Shown piece after piece: positions 1 to 11,345 of a stretch of 64,000 bases of DNA; position 1 is the stretch's first letter; every line of letters starts with the position of its first letter. The stretch lies in contig RPFO01001933.1 in the NCBI GenBank assembly GCA_009746045.1, positions 2,501 to 66,500 of the forward strand. The letters are read 5' to 3'. This DNA is from Mesostigma viride. Its lineage: Eukaryota > Streptophyta > Mesostigmatophyceae > Mesostigmatales > Mesostigmataceae. The notes under the pieces were generated by a model. It was not told the origin of the DNA, did no database searches, and saw nothing but the letters and a program-made list of their open reading frames with translations. The translations under genes and the position numbers were made by a program.

Positions 1-140
1 AACCCTTGAAAAACAATTACTAGGAACTGCATTTTTTGTGCAATGTTTGCTAGCATCTGTCAGCTATTGGTCATGCAAACAGTCTGAATTTCTTGTGGGC
101 AGTTAACATACACTACAATACGGTTCGTAGGAGACGCGAA
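1..140. repeat. Degenerate, truncated satellite monomer
   Basis: The first ~75 bases resemble the ~184 bp satellite seen downstream, with an AACCCTTGAAAAACAATTAC-like opening, then GCTAGCATCTGTCA and GGTCATGCAAACAGTCTGAA, but are clearly diverged. The window edge cuts the monomer. Nothing coding is recognised between 140 and 600. Confidence 0.5.
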
Positions 141-599
141 ATGAGTGAGAATGTTACCCGAGCGGTAACGAGGATTCGCACCGTTGATTTTAACATATGT
201 TTCTTTTTTTGCGCCATTTGGCGAGCATCGACTGGAGCCTGAACCTAGCGGGGGGGATCGTACGGGGGAATCTTGCGGGGGAATCTTGCGGGGAAAAAAT
301 TCCGAACGTGAATTAGCGAAGTCCTACTACATTTGCTTGGGTACACGGTACTACAGTTTCGTCACTGAAAATTTTCTGTAGTTGCGTTGGTGTTTCGTAC
401 GTTCCGCTGAAATTTTTCGTGTTCAGTGACCAGATCACAATTTGATCCGGGCCAAAATGATTGGCTGTACGGTACGAACCAAAAACGAAATTTTAGTATC
501 TAAGTTCCGCAGCGCTTGCTGAATTTGCCCCGGAAGCCCGGGGGCACTTTCCCCGCTGAAAAAGGTGTCCGCGGAAGCGTATTGTAGTGTAGATGTTTT

Positions 600-1352
600 T
601 ATGAGCTGTGCAAAGTTCTAGGCTTAACTGAGTTCATTGATATAGGCACCCATGTGTTGGAACCCTTGGAAAACCAAGAAAAACTGCCTTTTGGGTTGTT
701 TTTTGCTAGCATCAGTCACCATTTTGTCATCCAACCAGCCTGAAACTTTGTGGGCATGCTGCATGGGATGTGTTTAGAACATGTGCAAAGTTCCAGCTCC
801 AACTGAGTTCATTTGGTGTCATTATGTATGCATATGTGTGATAAAACCCTTGGAAAACCATGAAAAGCTGCATTTTGGGGTATTTATGCTGGCATTTGTC
901 ACCACTGATTTGTCATCCAACCAGCCTGAAACTTTGTAGGCATGCTGCATGGGATGTGTTTAGGACATGTGCAAAGTTCCAGCTCCAACTGAGCTCATTT
1001 GGTATGCATATGTGTGATAAAACCCTTGGAAGAACAATAGAAAGCTGATTTTTCTGTGGTATTTATGCTAGCATCTGTCACCAATTTGTTATCCAACCAG
1101 CCTGAAACTTTGTGGGCATGCTGCATGGGATGTGTTTAAAACATGTGCAAAGTTCCAGCTCCAACTGAGCTCATTTGGTGTCATTACATATGTATGCATA
1201 TGTGTACGTGATAAAACCCTTGGAAAACCATGAAAAGCTGCATTTTTTGGGTATTTATGCTAGCATTTGTCACCAATTTGTCATCCAACCAGCCTGAAAC
1301 TTTGTGGGCATGCATGCTGCATGGGATGTGTTTAGAACATGTGCAAACACAT
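600..1352. repeat. ~184 bp satellite array, copy 1
   Basis: About four head-to-tail monomers. Each opens with AACCCTTGGAAAACCATGAA (near 661, 845, 1021 and 1216; spacing 176-195 bp), followed by GCTAGCATCTGTCACCA, CAACCAGCCTGAAACTTTG, TGCTGCATGGGATGTGTTT and CCAACTGAGTTCATTTG. The same family recurs at 3835-4600. The array stops abruptly at about 1350, where GC-rich unrelated DNA begins. The monomer length is in the range typical of centromeric or subtelomeric satellites, but nothing here proves such a role. Confidence 0.85.
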
Positions 1353-2343
1353 CAGTCCGGCGCCGCGCCTTGCACACCCCGGTAATTCCCCCGCGAAAGT
1401 TGACGAAATTCGGTGCGCGCGTGCAATGTTGACTGGAATTCGGTGTGCACGGCTATGGTGACGCGAAAATTTATTGCGAGCTGATTACGCAACCATTTTG
1501 GACGTTATTTCGCTTGTTCGGACGTTGATTACATAAGGAAAAGTATCGTACATTAAAAAACCTGAAAAACAGTTTCTTTTTTTCTGCAGCGAGGGCACGT
1601 GGGCAGCAGGCGGGCTTTTGCACACCAACCGGCCCGACCCGTGTGTGTGCAAGGTAAAACACAGACAGGAAAAACATGCTCTCGGCTGTCATGAACACAT
1701 TCTACCAGTTCCTAACATCATTTCAAAGAAACCCAGCGATGGATTTCCCTTAATTTTGCGTTTCTTCGATTTTTAGCCCCTTCCGCGAAAAAGTGAGAAT
1801 TATAGGAGCGCTGACAGGTGCAACACTGCATGTCGTGCTTTTAATCGCTTTACGTCTTTTCTTGCAGCTATATGACTTCCCTGGCGCAGCAACATCGCCC
1901 GGTGTTTATCCTGCGGGCGGGGCTTGCTGGCCCCGTCCGGAGTGTGCTCGGGGTGCGGGAAAAACCACAGCTACTGGTTTATAACGTCGACAACCCCCCA
2001 TTTTCTGGTCATTAACCGGCGTATTCTTGTGGTTTAAGCTCCGGCGACGGGCGAAAAGAGCTCTTACCATGACGGCATGCTCTGGGGAGGCGTTCCGAGA
2101 AGGACTGGGGCGGGCAGGCAAATTTACACGCGACAGTGCCCGCACGTCGCCTGCGCACCCCGGCGTACAAGGCAAAGCGCAGTGTTTCCCTCCTGGACGG
2201 CCCATCGCTGCCTTTGCCGGGCGGCCATGTTGGGGAGGCGGCTCCTTCTTCCTTTCTTACCGCCCGTTTCATAGTTCATACCCCGTGAGTTTCCCAACGG
2301 AGGCGTGTTAATGATGAGCGGGCTGCATGCATGAATGAACGGG
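1353..2343. other. GC-rich spacer, no gene recognised
   Basis: The stretch between satellite copy 1 and the GGGA microsatellite. Several short overlapping open frames exist on both strands, as expected in GC-rich DNA. None shows a recognisable domain or a consistent codon pattern. Confidence 0.5.
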
Positions 2344-3112
2344 TGTATGAATGAGGGAGGGGGGGAGGGAGGGAGGGAGGGAGGGAGGGGGAGGGAGGGA
2401 GGGAGGGAGGGAGGGAGGAGGAGGGAGGGAGGGAGGGAGGAGGGAGGGAGGGAGGGAGGGAGGGAGGGAGGAGGAGGGAGGGAGGGAGGAGGGAGGGAGG
2501 GAGGGAGGGAGGAGGGAGGAGGGAGGGAGGGAGGGAGGGAGGGAGGAGGGAGGGAGGGAGGGAGGGAGGGAGGGAGGAGGGAGGGAGGGAGGGAGGGAGG
2601 GAGGGAGGAGAGGAGGGGAGGGAGGGAGGGAGGAGGGAGGGAGGGGAGGAGGGAGGGAGGGAGGGAGGGAGGGAGGGAGGGAGGGAGGGAGGGAGGAGGG
2701 AGGGAGGGAGGGAGGGAGGGAGGGAGGGAGGGAGGGAGGGAGGGAGGGAGGAGGGAGGGAGGGAGGGAGGGAGGGAGGGAGGGAGGGAGGGAGGGAGGGG
2801 GGGGGGAGGGAGGAGGGAGGAGGGAGGGAGGGAGGGAGGGAGAGGAGGGAGGGAGGGAGGGAGGGAGGAGGGAGGGAGGGAGGAGGGGAGGGAGGGAGGG
2901 AGGGGAGGGAGGGAGGGAGGGAGGAGGGAGGGAGGGAGGAGGGAGGGAGGGAGGAGGGAGGGAGGGAGGGAGGGAGGAGGGAGGGAGGGAGGGAGGAGGG
3001 AGGAGGGAGGGAGGGAGGGAGGGAGGGAGGGAGGGAGGGACGGAGGGAGGGAGGGAGGGAGGGACGGAGGGAGGGAGGGAGGGAGGGACGGAGGGAGGGA
3101 GGGAGGGAGGGT
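2344..3112. repeat. (GGGA)n purine-only microsatellite
   Basis: About 770 bp of GGGA repeats with scattered GGAGGA interruptions and a few GGGACGGA variants near the right end. The plus strand is almost entirely purine, which favours triplex or G-quadruplex structures. All frames are open, giving GREG or LPPS peptide repeats; these are shadows of the repeat, not proteins. Confidence 0.97.
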
Positions 3113-3114
3113 AT

Positions 3115-3297
<183 letters not shown>

Positions 3298-3458
3298 TAC
3301 GTGTATGCATGGGTGGGTGGATACATGTGTACGTGTGTGTGTGTGGGTGGGTGGGTAAGGGATCGACGTGTGTGTGTGTGTGTGTGTATGTGTGTGTGTG
3401 TGTGCTTCTCTGCTTAGGCGTTGGAGCACACGCATGCACTGGAGGAAGGGGGTGATGA

Positions 3459-3677
3459 AAACCCAGACCAACTGTCGCACCCACGGTCCCCTCCACCTTC
3501 ACCAAGCGTAAGGCCAAGCGTGCCATGGGGGTAGGGTAGCTGACGCAAGTCACCAACGTCAGGGTGCTCACCAGGCTGGTGGATGAGAAGATGGGGGGCA
3601 GGCCCCTGTCAGATGCAGAGAAGAAGAAAAGGAAAAGGATGCAGGGCCGTGAGAACGTGCCCCGGGTGTGGCATTAG
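3459..3677 (+). pseudogene. Exon-like fragment with one in-frame stop
   Basis: One frame runs from about 3459 to a TAG at 3675-3677. It encodes a basic stretch ([10 protein letters not shown]) followed by [11 protein letters not shown] and a lysine-rich, nuclear-signal-like AEKKKRKR, and ends RVWH-stop. A single TAG at 3537-3539 divides it. The downstream part (3540-3674, 45 codons) could instead be a terminal exon whose acceptor is the AG of that TAG. The residue mix differs sharply from the repeat shadows on either side. No family is recognised. It may be a relic of a nuclear protein gene captured between repeats, or a real last exon. Confidence 0.4.
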
Positions 3678-3834
3678 CCACTATATAGCTAGCTAGCTGG
3701 CTAGAGCTGTGTTATTAATGCATTGTACTATAGGCATGTGACCCCAAGTATGCCTTCCTGCATTGTAAATATGATGCATAATGTAATGATGTGTTGTTTG
3801 GAACCTTCTGTACACCAAGGTGGAATGATTGCCA

Positions 3835-4600
3835 TGAAACCCTTGGAAGAACAATAGAAAGCTGATTTTTCTGTGGTATTTATGCTAGCATCTGTCACCA
3901 ATTTGTTATCCAACCAGCCTGAAGCTTTGTGGGCAGGCTGCATGGGATGTGTTTCGAACATGTGCCAAGTTCCAGGTCCAACTGAGTTCATTTGATGTCA
4001 TTATATATGCACATGTGTGATGAAACCCTTGAAAAACCATGAAAAACTGCATTTTTGTGGTATTTATGCTAGCATTTGTCACCAGTTTGTCATCCAACCA
4101 GCCTGAAGCTTTGTGGGCAGGCTGCATGGGATGTGTTTCGAACATGTGCCAAGTCCCAGGTCCAACTGAGTTCATTTGATGTCATTATATATGCAAATGT
4201 GTGATGAAACCCTTGGAAAACCCTGAAAAACTGCATTTTTGTGGTGTTTATGCTAGCATCTGTCACCAATTTGTCATCCAACCAGCCTGAAACTTTGTGG
4301 GCATGCTGCATGGGATGTGTTTAGAACATATGCAAAGTTCCAGGCCCAACTGAGTTCATTTGATGTCATTATATATGCATATGTGTGATGAAACCCTTGG
4401 AAAACCCTGAAAAACTGCATTTTTGTGGTGTTTATGCTAGCATCTGTCACCATTTTGTGATCCAACCAGCCTGAAACTTTGTGGGCATGCTGCATGGGAT
4501 GTGTTTATAACATGTGCAAAGTTCCAGGCCCAACTGAGTTCATTTGATGTCATTTTATACGCATACATGCCAGAAAGTGCTGAAAATTCGGTATTTTTAT
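3835..4600. repeat. ~184 bp satellite array, copy 2
   Basis: Four monomers of the family seen at 600-1352, opening near 3839, 4025, 4208 and 4391, so the period is about 184 bp and very regular. A partial monomer (AAGTTCCAGGCCCAACTGAG) recurs at about 4770-4815. Minus-strand open frames of 73-89 codons repeat once per monomer and are shadows of the satellite. Confidence 0.88.
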
Positions 4601-5330
4601 GCTAGCAAATGTCACCATGTTACCATGCTGCCGACTCCCAAAAAATTATTTGACCACATGCCACCATAAGGTATCTGATTAGGCACCTTGGTGCCAAATT
4701 TGAGGCCAAAATAATCATTAGCCTATCCTAGAATAATTTTCAGGGTGGAAAAATGGCTTTTTGGAATGATGTGAAGTTCCAGGCCCAACTGAGTTCATTT
4801 GGTGTCATTATGTATGCGGGGGGGCCCACAATCAATCTACAATACCCATGCCAAATTTTATTACTTGAGGAGACGCCATTTCAACAAATACATGACAATT
4901 GATGCTCATTGTGAATGCGTTTCCACATGAAATCATTACCATTTCATGCAATTTGGTCACTGGTGCGCTTTCCGCGTGCACTTTTCATTACTAGATTGCT
5001 TAAATTTATTAAAATTTATTAAAATTTATTAACATTTATTAAAATTTATTCAAGTCGGGGTAAAATTGGCTGTTTTTGTCAAAGTGTCATGCACTCGGAG
5101 GGTAAGCAAGTGAGACAAGTTGTAGATTAAATTTACAATTGCACAACCCTCTCCACGACCCCGCTAGTTCTATTTATAGAACGAATTATAATTATTGCCA
5201 AAATTGTGCACAAGCCTGTGCACAACCCAACCAGTAATTCCCACTTGAACTTTGAATATTCAAGTGAATGCTCTGGAGACAGATGTACAGATCGATCTTT
5301 ACAAATGTACACGAGTTCAGATCAAGCTAT
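4601..5330. other. AT-rich spacer with short TTATT tandem repeat
   Basis: No gene is seen. At about 5004-5055 an ~11 bp unit (AAAATTTATT-like) is repeated about five times. The interval lies just beyond the 3' end of gene A and would contain its 3' UTR. Confidence 0.5.
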
Positions 5331-6149
5331 CTAACTACCTACTAACAGGCGTTTCTTTACAGGTGCCCGTCCGCTCGTCTTCTTTACACCCCCCTCCCGC
5401 ACATCTGCGCCAGCCTTCCCTTGAGGTTTTCGTTTGCCCTGCCCTGCGGCTTGGTCTCCCCCCTTCTCTTGGAGTCGTGGGGAAGATCTGGTCGCTGGGG
5501 AAGATCTGGTCGCCAGGTACCCCTTGTCCATCCACCACTCCAAATACGTTCCCTCAGGTGGCTTGAAACAGTTCCGCATCTCGTCTTGTTGTACCTTGAA
5601 AATTATGTTGGGCATCGTCCCCTGCTCCCCATTAATCCAGATTCCCTTTTCGTCACACCCTTCTGCCCAAAATTTAACGTACCACACGCCCGTTTTATCC
5701 ACCTTTCGAACGACTCCATGCACCAGGAACGTGTCGACGTGGAAATCAGGCATGTGTGCCAGCTTCATTGGGTCTGCATTGAGTTTAGCCACCGAATCAG
5801 CAGCCCACGTGGGCTTCCACAACGTATCAAGGCGCTGGGATTGGTTCTTCCGATACTGGCAAAATTCCCCGCCGTGCTTGCACAATACCGAAACCGGACA
5901 TCCAACAGGCGAGCGGGGCACGACCCGTTTCCCCCCCCCCACCTTCCAGATTCTCCATCCACGTCTGCCAACTTGGTGGTGGCACTTTCTTGTCTAGTGG
6001 CTTGGGCTGGGTTGCGGTAACTGTGACACGTCTTTGTGGCGCTTCCTCCTCAGGTTCCGATTCTTCCGATTCTTCCGAATCTTCCTCAAACCCTTTGGGT
6101 GGGCCGCCATGCGCGTCATCCTTTGGCGGCTCCTCTTCAGACTCGTCAC
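5331..6149 (-). CDS. Gene A, last exon (acidic, then conserved-looking C-terminus)
   Basis: The exon starts after a good acceptor (CCCACACACAG, exon from 6149) and joins exon 3 in phase (donor GTAAGT at 6268). The frame opens with an acidic low-complexity stretch (ESEEEPPKDD, EESEESEPEEE), then a compact region with spaced Cys/His and aromatic residues (VSVLCKHGGEFCQYRKN, VWYVKFWAEGCDEKG, TYLEWWMDKGY), then a basic Lys/Gly tail to the stop at 5331. A run of ten C at 5931-5940 shifts the frame by -1 or +2; the same reading continues on either side. The protein family is not recognised. The acidic linker, basic tail and nuclear-signal-like motif in exon 3 suggest a nuclear protein. Confidence 0.6.
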
Positions 6150-6268
6150 CTGTGTGTGGGACAAGCAATGACGAGCGGCGCAATTAGTTATCATTACAAT
6201 CGCAAATCAAACTTGGGAATATGCAAACATCATAATTTAACCGACCATATTCACTCAGATTAACTTAC

Positions 6269-8680
6269 CCTTTGACAGATGACTAGCCGTTGCTCTTGAT
6301 CGAACGTGCCCGCCAGGCGAAAGGAGCTTTTTGCAGTAGTCGACGGCACGCCCCAACATCCCCCCCCCGACGCCCCCGAATTCCCCTCGAGCCTCCCTCC
6401 CCTCCCCCCCCTCCTTCCCCCCTTCCCCCGATGCGCCGGTCGACCCGCCCCCCTCTCCGCCCTTCGACCCGCCCCCCTCTCCGCCCTTTGACCCGCCCCC
6501 CTCTCCACCCTTCTCTCCCCCCCCTCTCCGCCCTTGGACCCGCCCCCCTCTCCGCCCTTTGACCCGCCCCCCTCTCCACCCTTTGACCCGCCCCCCTCTC
6601 CGCCCTTCGACCCGCCCCCCTCTCCGCCCTTCGACCCCCTCCCCTCTCCGCCCTTCTCTCCGCCCCCCTCTCCATCCTTCGACCCCCTCCCCTCTCCGCC
6701 CTTCGACCCGCCCCCCTCTCCGTCCTTCGACCCCCCCCCTCTCCGCCCTTCGACCCCCCCCCTCTCCGCCCTTCGACCCGCCCCCCTCTCCGTCCTTCGA
6801 CCCCCCCCCTCTCCGCCCTTCGACCCGCCCCCCTCTCCGCCCTTCGAACCCCCCCCTCTCCGTCCTTCGACCCGCCCCCCTTATCACCACCCTCATTCCC
6901 GTCCCCCTCATCATCGCCGGCACCATCATCACCAACCTCCTCCCCATCATCACCCCCATGTGACCCGACATCCTCATCATCCCCCATTGAGACGTCTTCG
7001 GCCGCGGGGGTCTCCGAGGCGGCGCGCTTCCGGCGTTTCTTTTTGGTGCCAGCGCCTGCCGTCTCCAGCGGACGCTTCTGGGCTGCACCCGCAATTTCCT
7101 TGCCCGAACGGCCGTTGGGATTGGAAATATCCTCCCCCTCAGGCCGCTTCCCAAGTACCTTCAGAAGGACCTTAAACCCATCCACCTGCTCCTTTGACCC
7201 AATGAAGATCACGGGTGGGTTGAAGAATCCCGTGAAATCGCCTAGGTACGACGACCAGTCGTCCTTCACACCATTGAAATCTCCACAATCCTTCGCCGCC
7301 TTCCAGTCCCTTTTCTCCACCCACGAACCCGTTCGACCCTTCAACAATTCCTCATCATTCCACAGCTTGGCGTGATGTTCCAAATTCAGCAGCACTACCC
7401 CATTCTTGATATCTGGCTGGTTCACCCCCCCTTCCTCTTCACAACAAATTCGAACCCCTCCATTGCATTAAGTACCACTTGAGCCAACCGTGTCGGCCCA
7501 TCGCTTTTCTCCCACGCGAAAGTCTTCATCATGAACTCACAGGTCTCTTCCCCGTCAGACGTGTAAACTCTCTTAGAAATCCACGGGCCCTGCTGCTCGA
7601 TTTCGGATGCCATCTCCTCCGACCCAAACTTCCGCGGGGGTTCCCGCTTCTCCCCCACCTTTTTTTGGCGACCCGACTGGACGTCCTCTGCCTCGGCATG
7701 TTCGGCTTGGCCTTCCTCCGGCACAGCCCCCGTCACCACCACAGCCCCCGCCACAGGCTGTACGGGTTGGGGCACCACAGCCTGTTCGGTTGGGGGTTCG
7801 GGCGCAATCAGGACCCACCATTTCGTTTCCTCCTTGTGGGTCGTCCAAAAATCCGTCCTCTCCAGCAGTGCAAGTGGGAAGGTGGAATCGTCCCTCCCCG
7901 TTGGCCTGATAACCGCCCTTAGTCTCTTGGCAGCTACAGCGACCGTATCGGCCACCCTCTGAAGGGCGCTGTCGGCTTCCGAAGGCTGCATCGGCAACCA
8001 GCCGAGGTCGCGTGGTTCGGGGTATTTCCCCAAATCGCGGTTGTAGATCATGAAAAGCTGGACCATCACCTCGCAGAAGATCTTGGCCATGTATGTCAGG
8101 TCATACAAGCACTGAGGAGGAACGTGTTTGGCCTTCACGGTTGCCATGATAGACGGCCAGAATCGAAAGCGGGCTAGACTCCTCCACCCTTCCTGTTTGA
8201 TCCCCCCCCCTTCCTCATCACCCTTCCCTCCCCGTCCAGCTTGTCCGCTGCCACGATGTCCAGAAACTCTGCAAGCTCCTTGGCCAGCTTGTCCTCAATC
8301 GGCATTCCACATCTACTGTCGTCGTTCGGAGCGACCGTTTCATCCTTCACAGCCGAGATGAAGTCGTAGACTTGGGTTTTCTCCGATTCGGACAAACCAC
8401 CCTCGTTCAATCGCCCTCCAACCCGCTCCTCACCACCCTCCTCCCCCTCCCCGTCCTTCCTTGCCTTCTCAGTGCTGCTTGAAACCCCATGAATCAAATT
8501 CCATATTTCTTTCTGGTCCTGAAGGGGCACCTCCGGCTTATCCCAGGATTCCTCCATGTGCGTCTTGAAATAGTTGTGCACTTCCAGCAGCGCCGTCCCC
8601 CTCGACTTTTTGGAAACGGCCTCGTCTTCTGCATTCAGCCCCCCTCCGATCAGGGCAACCCTCCGATGCGCCTCTCTCCC
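6269..8680 (-). CDS. Gene A, exon 3 (large, two G-run frameshifts)
   Basis: The acceptor TTTCATGCATGCAG is followed by the exon at 8680, in phase 0 with exon 2. The exon ends at 6269 before a consensus GTAAGT donor. Coding is interrupted by C9 at 8202-8210 and C7 at 7435-7441 (G runs on the coding strand). One extra G in each restores a continuous, normal-looking protein, including MATVKAKHVPPQCLYDLTYM near 8147 and an EVMVQLFMIYNRDLGKYPEP segment. Further on lies a nuclear-localisation-like TKKKRRKRAAS with an acidic stretch, then a Gly/Arg/Glu minisatellite (6420-6880) where the frame slips again before LLSPGGHVRSRATASHLSKG. No domain family is recognised. Confidence 0.6.
6420..6885 (-). 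repeat. Coding-region minisatellite, ~24-27 bp, C-rich on plus
   Basis: About eighteen copies of CGCCCTTCGACCCGCCCCCC-TCTC with length variation in the C runs. They lie inside gene A exon 3 and would encode Gly/Arg/Glu-rich peptide (RRAERGAG, GGRVEGRR). Units are not multiples of three, so the frame changes from copy to copy. The length and true frame of this protein segment are therefore unreliable. Confidence 0.85.
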
Positions 8681-8775
8681 CTGCATGCATGAAATGTGAA
8701 TCAGTGTTTGAGACAAAAAACGGTCATACAACACACGACCTGACATTTTGTCCTTACACTTTGGAAGATCGGCCG

Positions 8776-9251
8776 TTCCCGAACAAAAATCACACCCTAA
8801 TTTCCAGTTTCCAACGGCCGTTGGCGCAAGAAAAATCACACCCTAATTTCCAGGTTCCAACGGCCGTTGGCGCAAGAAAAATCACACCCTAATTTCCAGG
8901 TTCCAACGGCCGTTGGCGCAAGAAAAATCACACACTAATTTCCAGGTTCCAACGGCCGTTGGCGCAAGAAAAATCACACCCTAATTTCCAGGCTCCAACG
9001 GCCGTTGGCGCAAGAAAAATGTCGACCGAATTTCCAGGTTCCAACGGCCGTTGGCGCAAGAAAAATATCAACCAAATTTCCAGGTTCCAACGGCCGTTGG
9101 CGCAGGAAAAATGACACCCTAATTTCCAGGTTCCAACGGCCGTTGGCGCAAGAAAAATCACACACTAATTTCCAGGTTCCAACGGCCGTTGGCGCAAGAA
9201 AAATCACACCCTAATTTCCAGGTTCCAACGGCCGTTGGCGCAAGAAAAATA
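8776..9251. repeat. 46 bp palindrome array filling gene A intron 2
   Basis: About ten units of ~46 bp. Each has CCAACGGCCGTTGG followed by CGCAAGAAAAATCACACCCT and AATTTCCAGGTT. Together they make up almost all of the ~617 bp intron between the exon 2 donor (GTAAAT at 9297) and the exon 3 acceptor (8681). Unit spacing is nearly constant (starts near 8811, 8857, 8903, 8949, 8996, 9042, 9088, 9135, 9180, 9227). The minus-strand frames across it (LAPTAVGTWKLGC) are repeat shadows. Confidence 0.93.
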
Positions 9252-9297
9252 ACATCTAGTGCCTAAAACGTTCCCACACCCGATCCGTTATATTTAC

Positions 9298-10452
9298 CTT
9301 TTGCGTCCGCATGTCCTTCATGGGCGGGATCAGTGCTTCCCCCTCCACCTCCCAGCCCTTGAGCACGTCCAGATTGGTGTACTTGAACTTCTCCGCGTCC
9401 CTCACCAACCCCCTCCACAAATCAAACGCCTCGTCGGTTGTCTCCACGAACTTGCCCTTTTGTTTACCCGCAATCTCGCCAGCTATCGCAGTACTCACTT
9501 GCTCGTCAGAGCCCTCGAAAATCACGGACTTCAACATCTGTGTGTAGTGGTTGCCGTCCAGCACGGCAAACTGCACAAACACGCAAGGCGTCTGGTCTCG
9601 AAATTTACCCTTAAGGCCGGCATGGTCCGAGATGTTCAAGCTCCCCAGCGCGGATTTCGTCAGGTCAACTACTGCCTCACGCTCAGATTCATTTGACCAC
9701 TCGGACGGATCCAACTCCATGGTGATCAACTCGTCTGAGCAAGCGGCCGCCATGTCCTTCAGGGAGTCCGTCCGGAGAATGGACATGGCTTCCTCGGCCG
9801 TTGGCGAACGATAGTATCCGAACCTCTGCACGGCACGGTCACTGTCGTCCCCCGTCAGTATTTTAATGTGGTAAGGAACCTTTTCACTCCTCTGCACCCA
9901 TAAATTGTAGAGACCTGGATCACGGTCTGCCAGCACCTGCCACGCAAACCGGAAGATCGGCACGGCACATTTTGCTTTTGTCAGACTTGTGCCGGCCCCC
10001 ACGAACCACGGCGCGAGCCCCCTACAATTCCGCACCGTCACCGTCCGGTGCCGCATGAGTTCCGGGAGTTGGCACAAGTTCTCCGTGGGGGCCCGTACTT
10101 GAGTCGCAATCGCGGACCCCCCCACGATGTCGACATCGTCTGGAACTAGGCGTATCTTCTGCCGCAGATGAAACGCCGCCTGTATGGTGTCAGTTAGATT
10201 CTTGTCGTGCACTTGAGAGGACGGCGCTGGCTCCCAGGAGTCCAAAATGCTGGGCTTCGCATTTCCAGCACGTGTCGTCAGCAGCCCCTTCCTCTCAAAG
10301 GTCTTCACAATAACCGACCATAAGTCGGTGCCCGGTGCTCGTTGGCGCCAGTCCTCAAAAAATGTTGTGAGATGCCTTTCCGAACAGTTATGTTCAATCT
10401 TGTAAGCCCACTTCCTCCGCTCTTCGTCCGTTCTCTGCCTTGACGGACGCCC
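9298..10452 (-). CDS. Gene A, exon 2 (385 codons, unknown family)
   Basis: An uninterrupted 385-codon exon. It is bounded by an acceptor (GTATGTTTTTTGCATGTGAT-CAG, exon from 10452, GRPSRQRTDEE) and a donor (CAAAAG-GTAAAT, exon end 9298, after MKDMRTQK). Both junctions are phase 0, so exons 1, 2 and 3 join in frame. The protein has mixed hydrophobic and charged composition with no repeats, e.g. HLTTFFEDWRQRAPGTDLWS, FRFAWQVLADRDPGLYNLWV, and ends near LDVLKGWEVEGEALIPPMKD. No transmembrane segment or known catalytic motif is visible. This is the best-preserved exon of the gene and the best search query. Confidence 0.75.
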
Positions 10453-10496
10453 CTGATCACATGCAAAAAACATACAGATAGCCGGAAGGTCAGTAC

Positions 10497-11345
10497 TATG
10501 TTCCAACGGCCGTTGGCGACAGAAAAATAACACCCTAATTTCCAGGTTCCAACGGCCGTGGGCGCATGAAAATCACACCCTAATTTACAGGTTCCAACGG
10601 CCGTTGGCGCATGAAAATCACACCCTAATTTCCAGGTTCCAACGGCCGTTGGCGACAGAAAAATAACACCCTAATTTCCAGGTTCCAACGGCCGTTGGCG
10701 CATGAAAATCACACCCTAATTTTAAGGTTCCGACGGCCGTTGGCGCATGAAAATCACACCCTAATTTACAGGTTCCAACGGCCGTTGGCGCATGAAAATC
10801 ACACCCTAATTTACAGGTTCCAACGGCCGTTGGCGCATGAAAATCACACCCTAATTTCCAGGTTCCAACGGCCGTTGGCGACAGAAAAATCACACCCTAA
10901 TTTCCAGGTTCCAACGGCCGTTGGCGCGAGAAAAATGACACCCTATTTTCCAGGTTCCAACGGCCGTTGGCGCGAGAAAAATCACACCCTATTTTCCAGG
11001 TTCCAACGGCCGTTGGCGCATGAAAATCACACCCTAATTTCCAGTTTCCAACGGCCGTTGGCGCGAGAAAAATGACACCTTCATTTCCAGGTTCCAACGG
11101 CCGTTGGCGACAGAAAAATAACACCCTAATTTCCAGGTTCCAACGGCCGTTGGCGCATGAAAATCACACCCTAATTTTAAGGTTCCGACGGCCGTTGGCG
11201 CATGAAAATCACACCCTAATTTACGGGTTCCAACGGCCGTTGGCGCATGAAAATCACACCCTAATTTCAAGGTTCCGACGGCCGTTGGGCAAAAAAAAAA
11301 TAACACCCTAATTTCCAAATTGCAACGGCCGTTGGCGCAAGAAAA
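10497..11345. repeat. 45-46 bp palindrome array in gene A intron 1
   Basis: About 19 units with the same spacer family as the intron 2 array (GCATGAAAATCACACCCTAA then TTTCCAGGTT) and a palindrome in each. Three units have CGACGGCCGTTGG and one GTGGGCG in place of GTTGGCG. The array begins about 45 bp inside intron 1 from the exon 2 acceptor and runs directly into the hexamer array. Confidence 0.93.

Noticed and set aside
3728-4495. Repeated minus-strand frames beginning MNSVGPGTWHMFETHPMQ
   Set aside because: One per ~184-bp satellite monomer; not a gene family.
8776-11345. CCAACGGCCGTTGG as terminal inverted repeat of a MITE
   Set aside because: The motif is one continuous palindrome repeated with diverse spacers; no element bounded by two copies plus target duplication was found.
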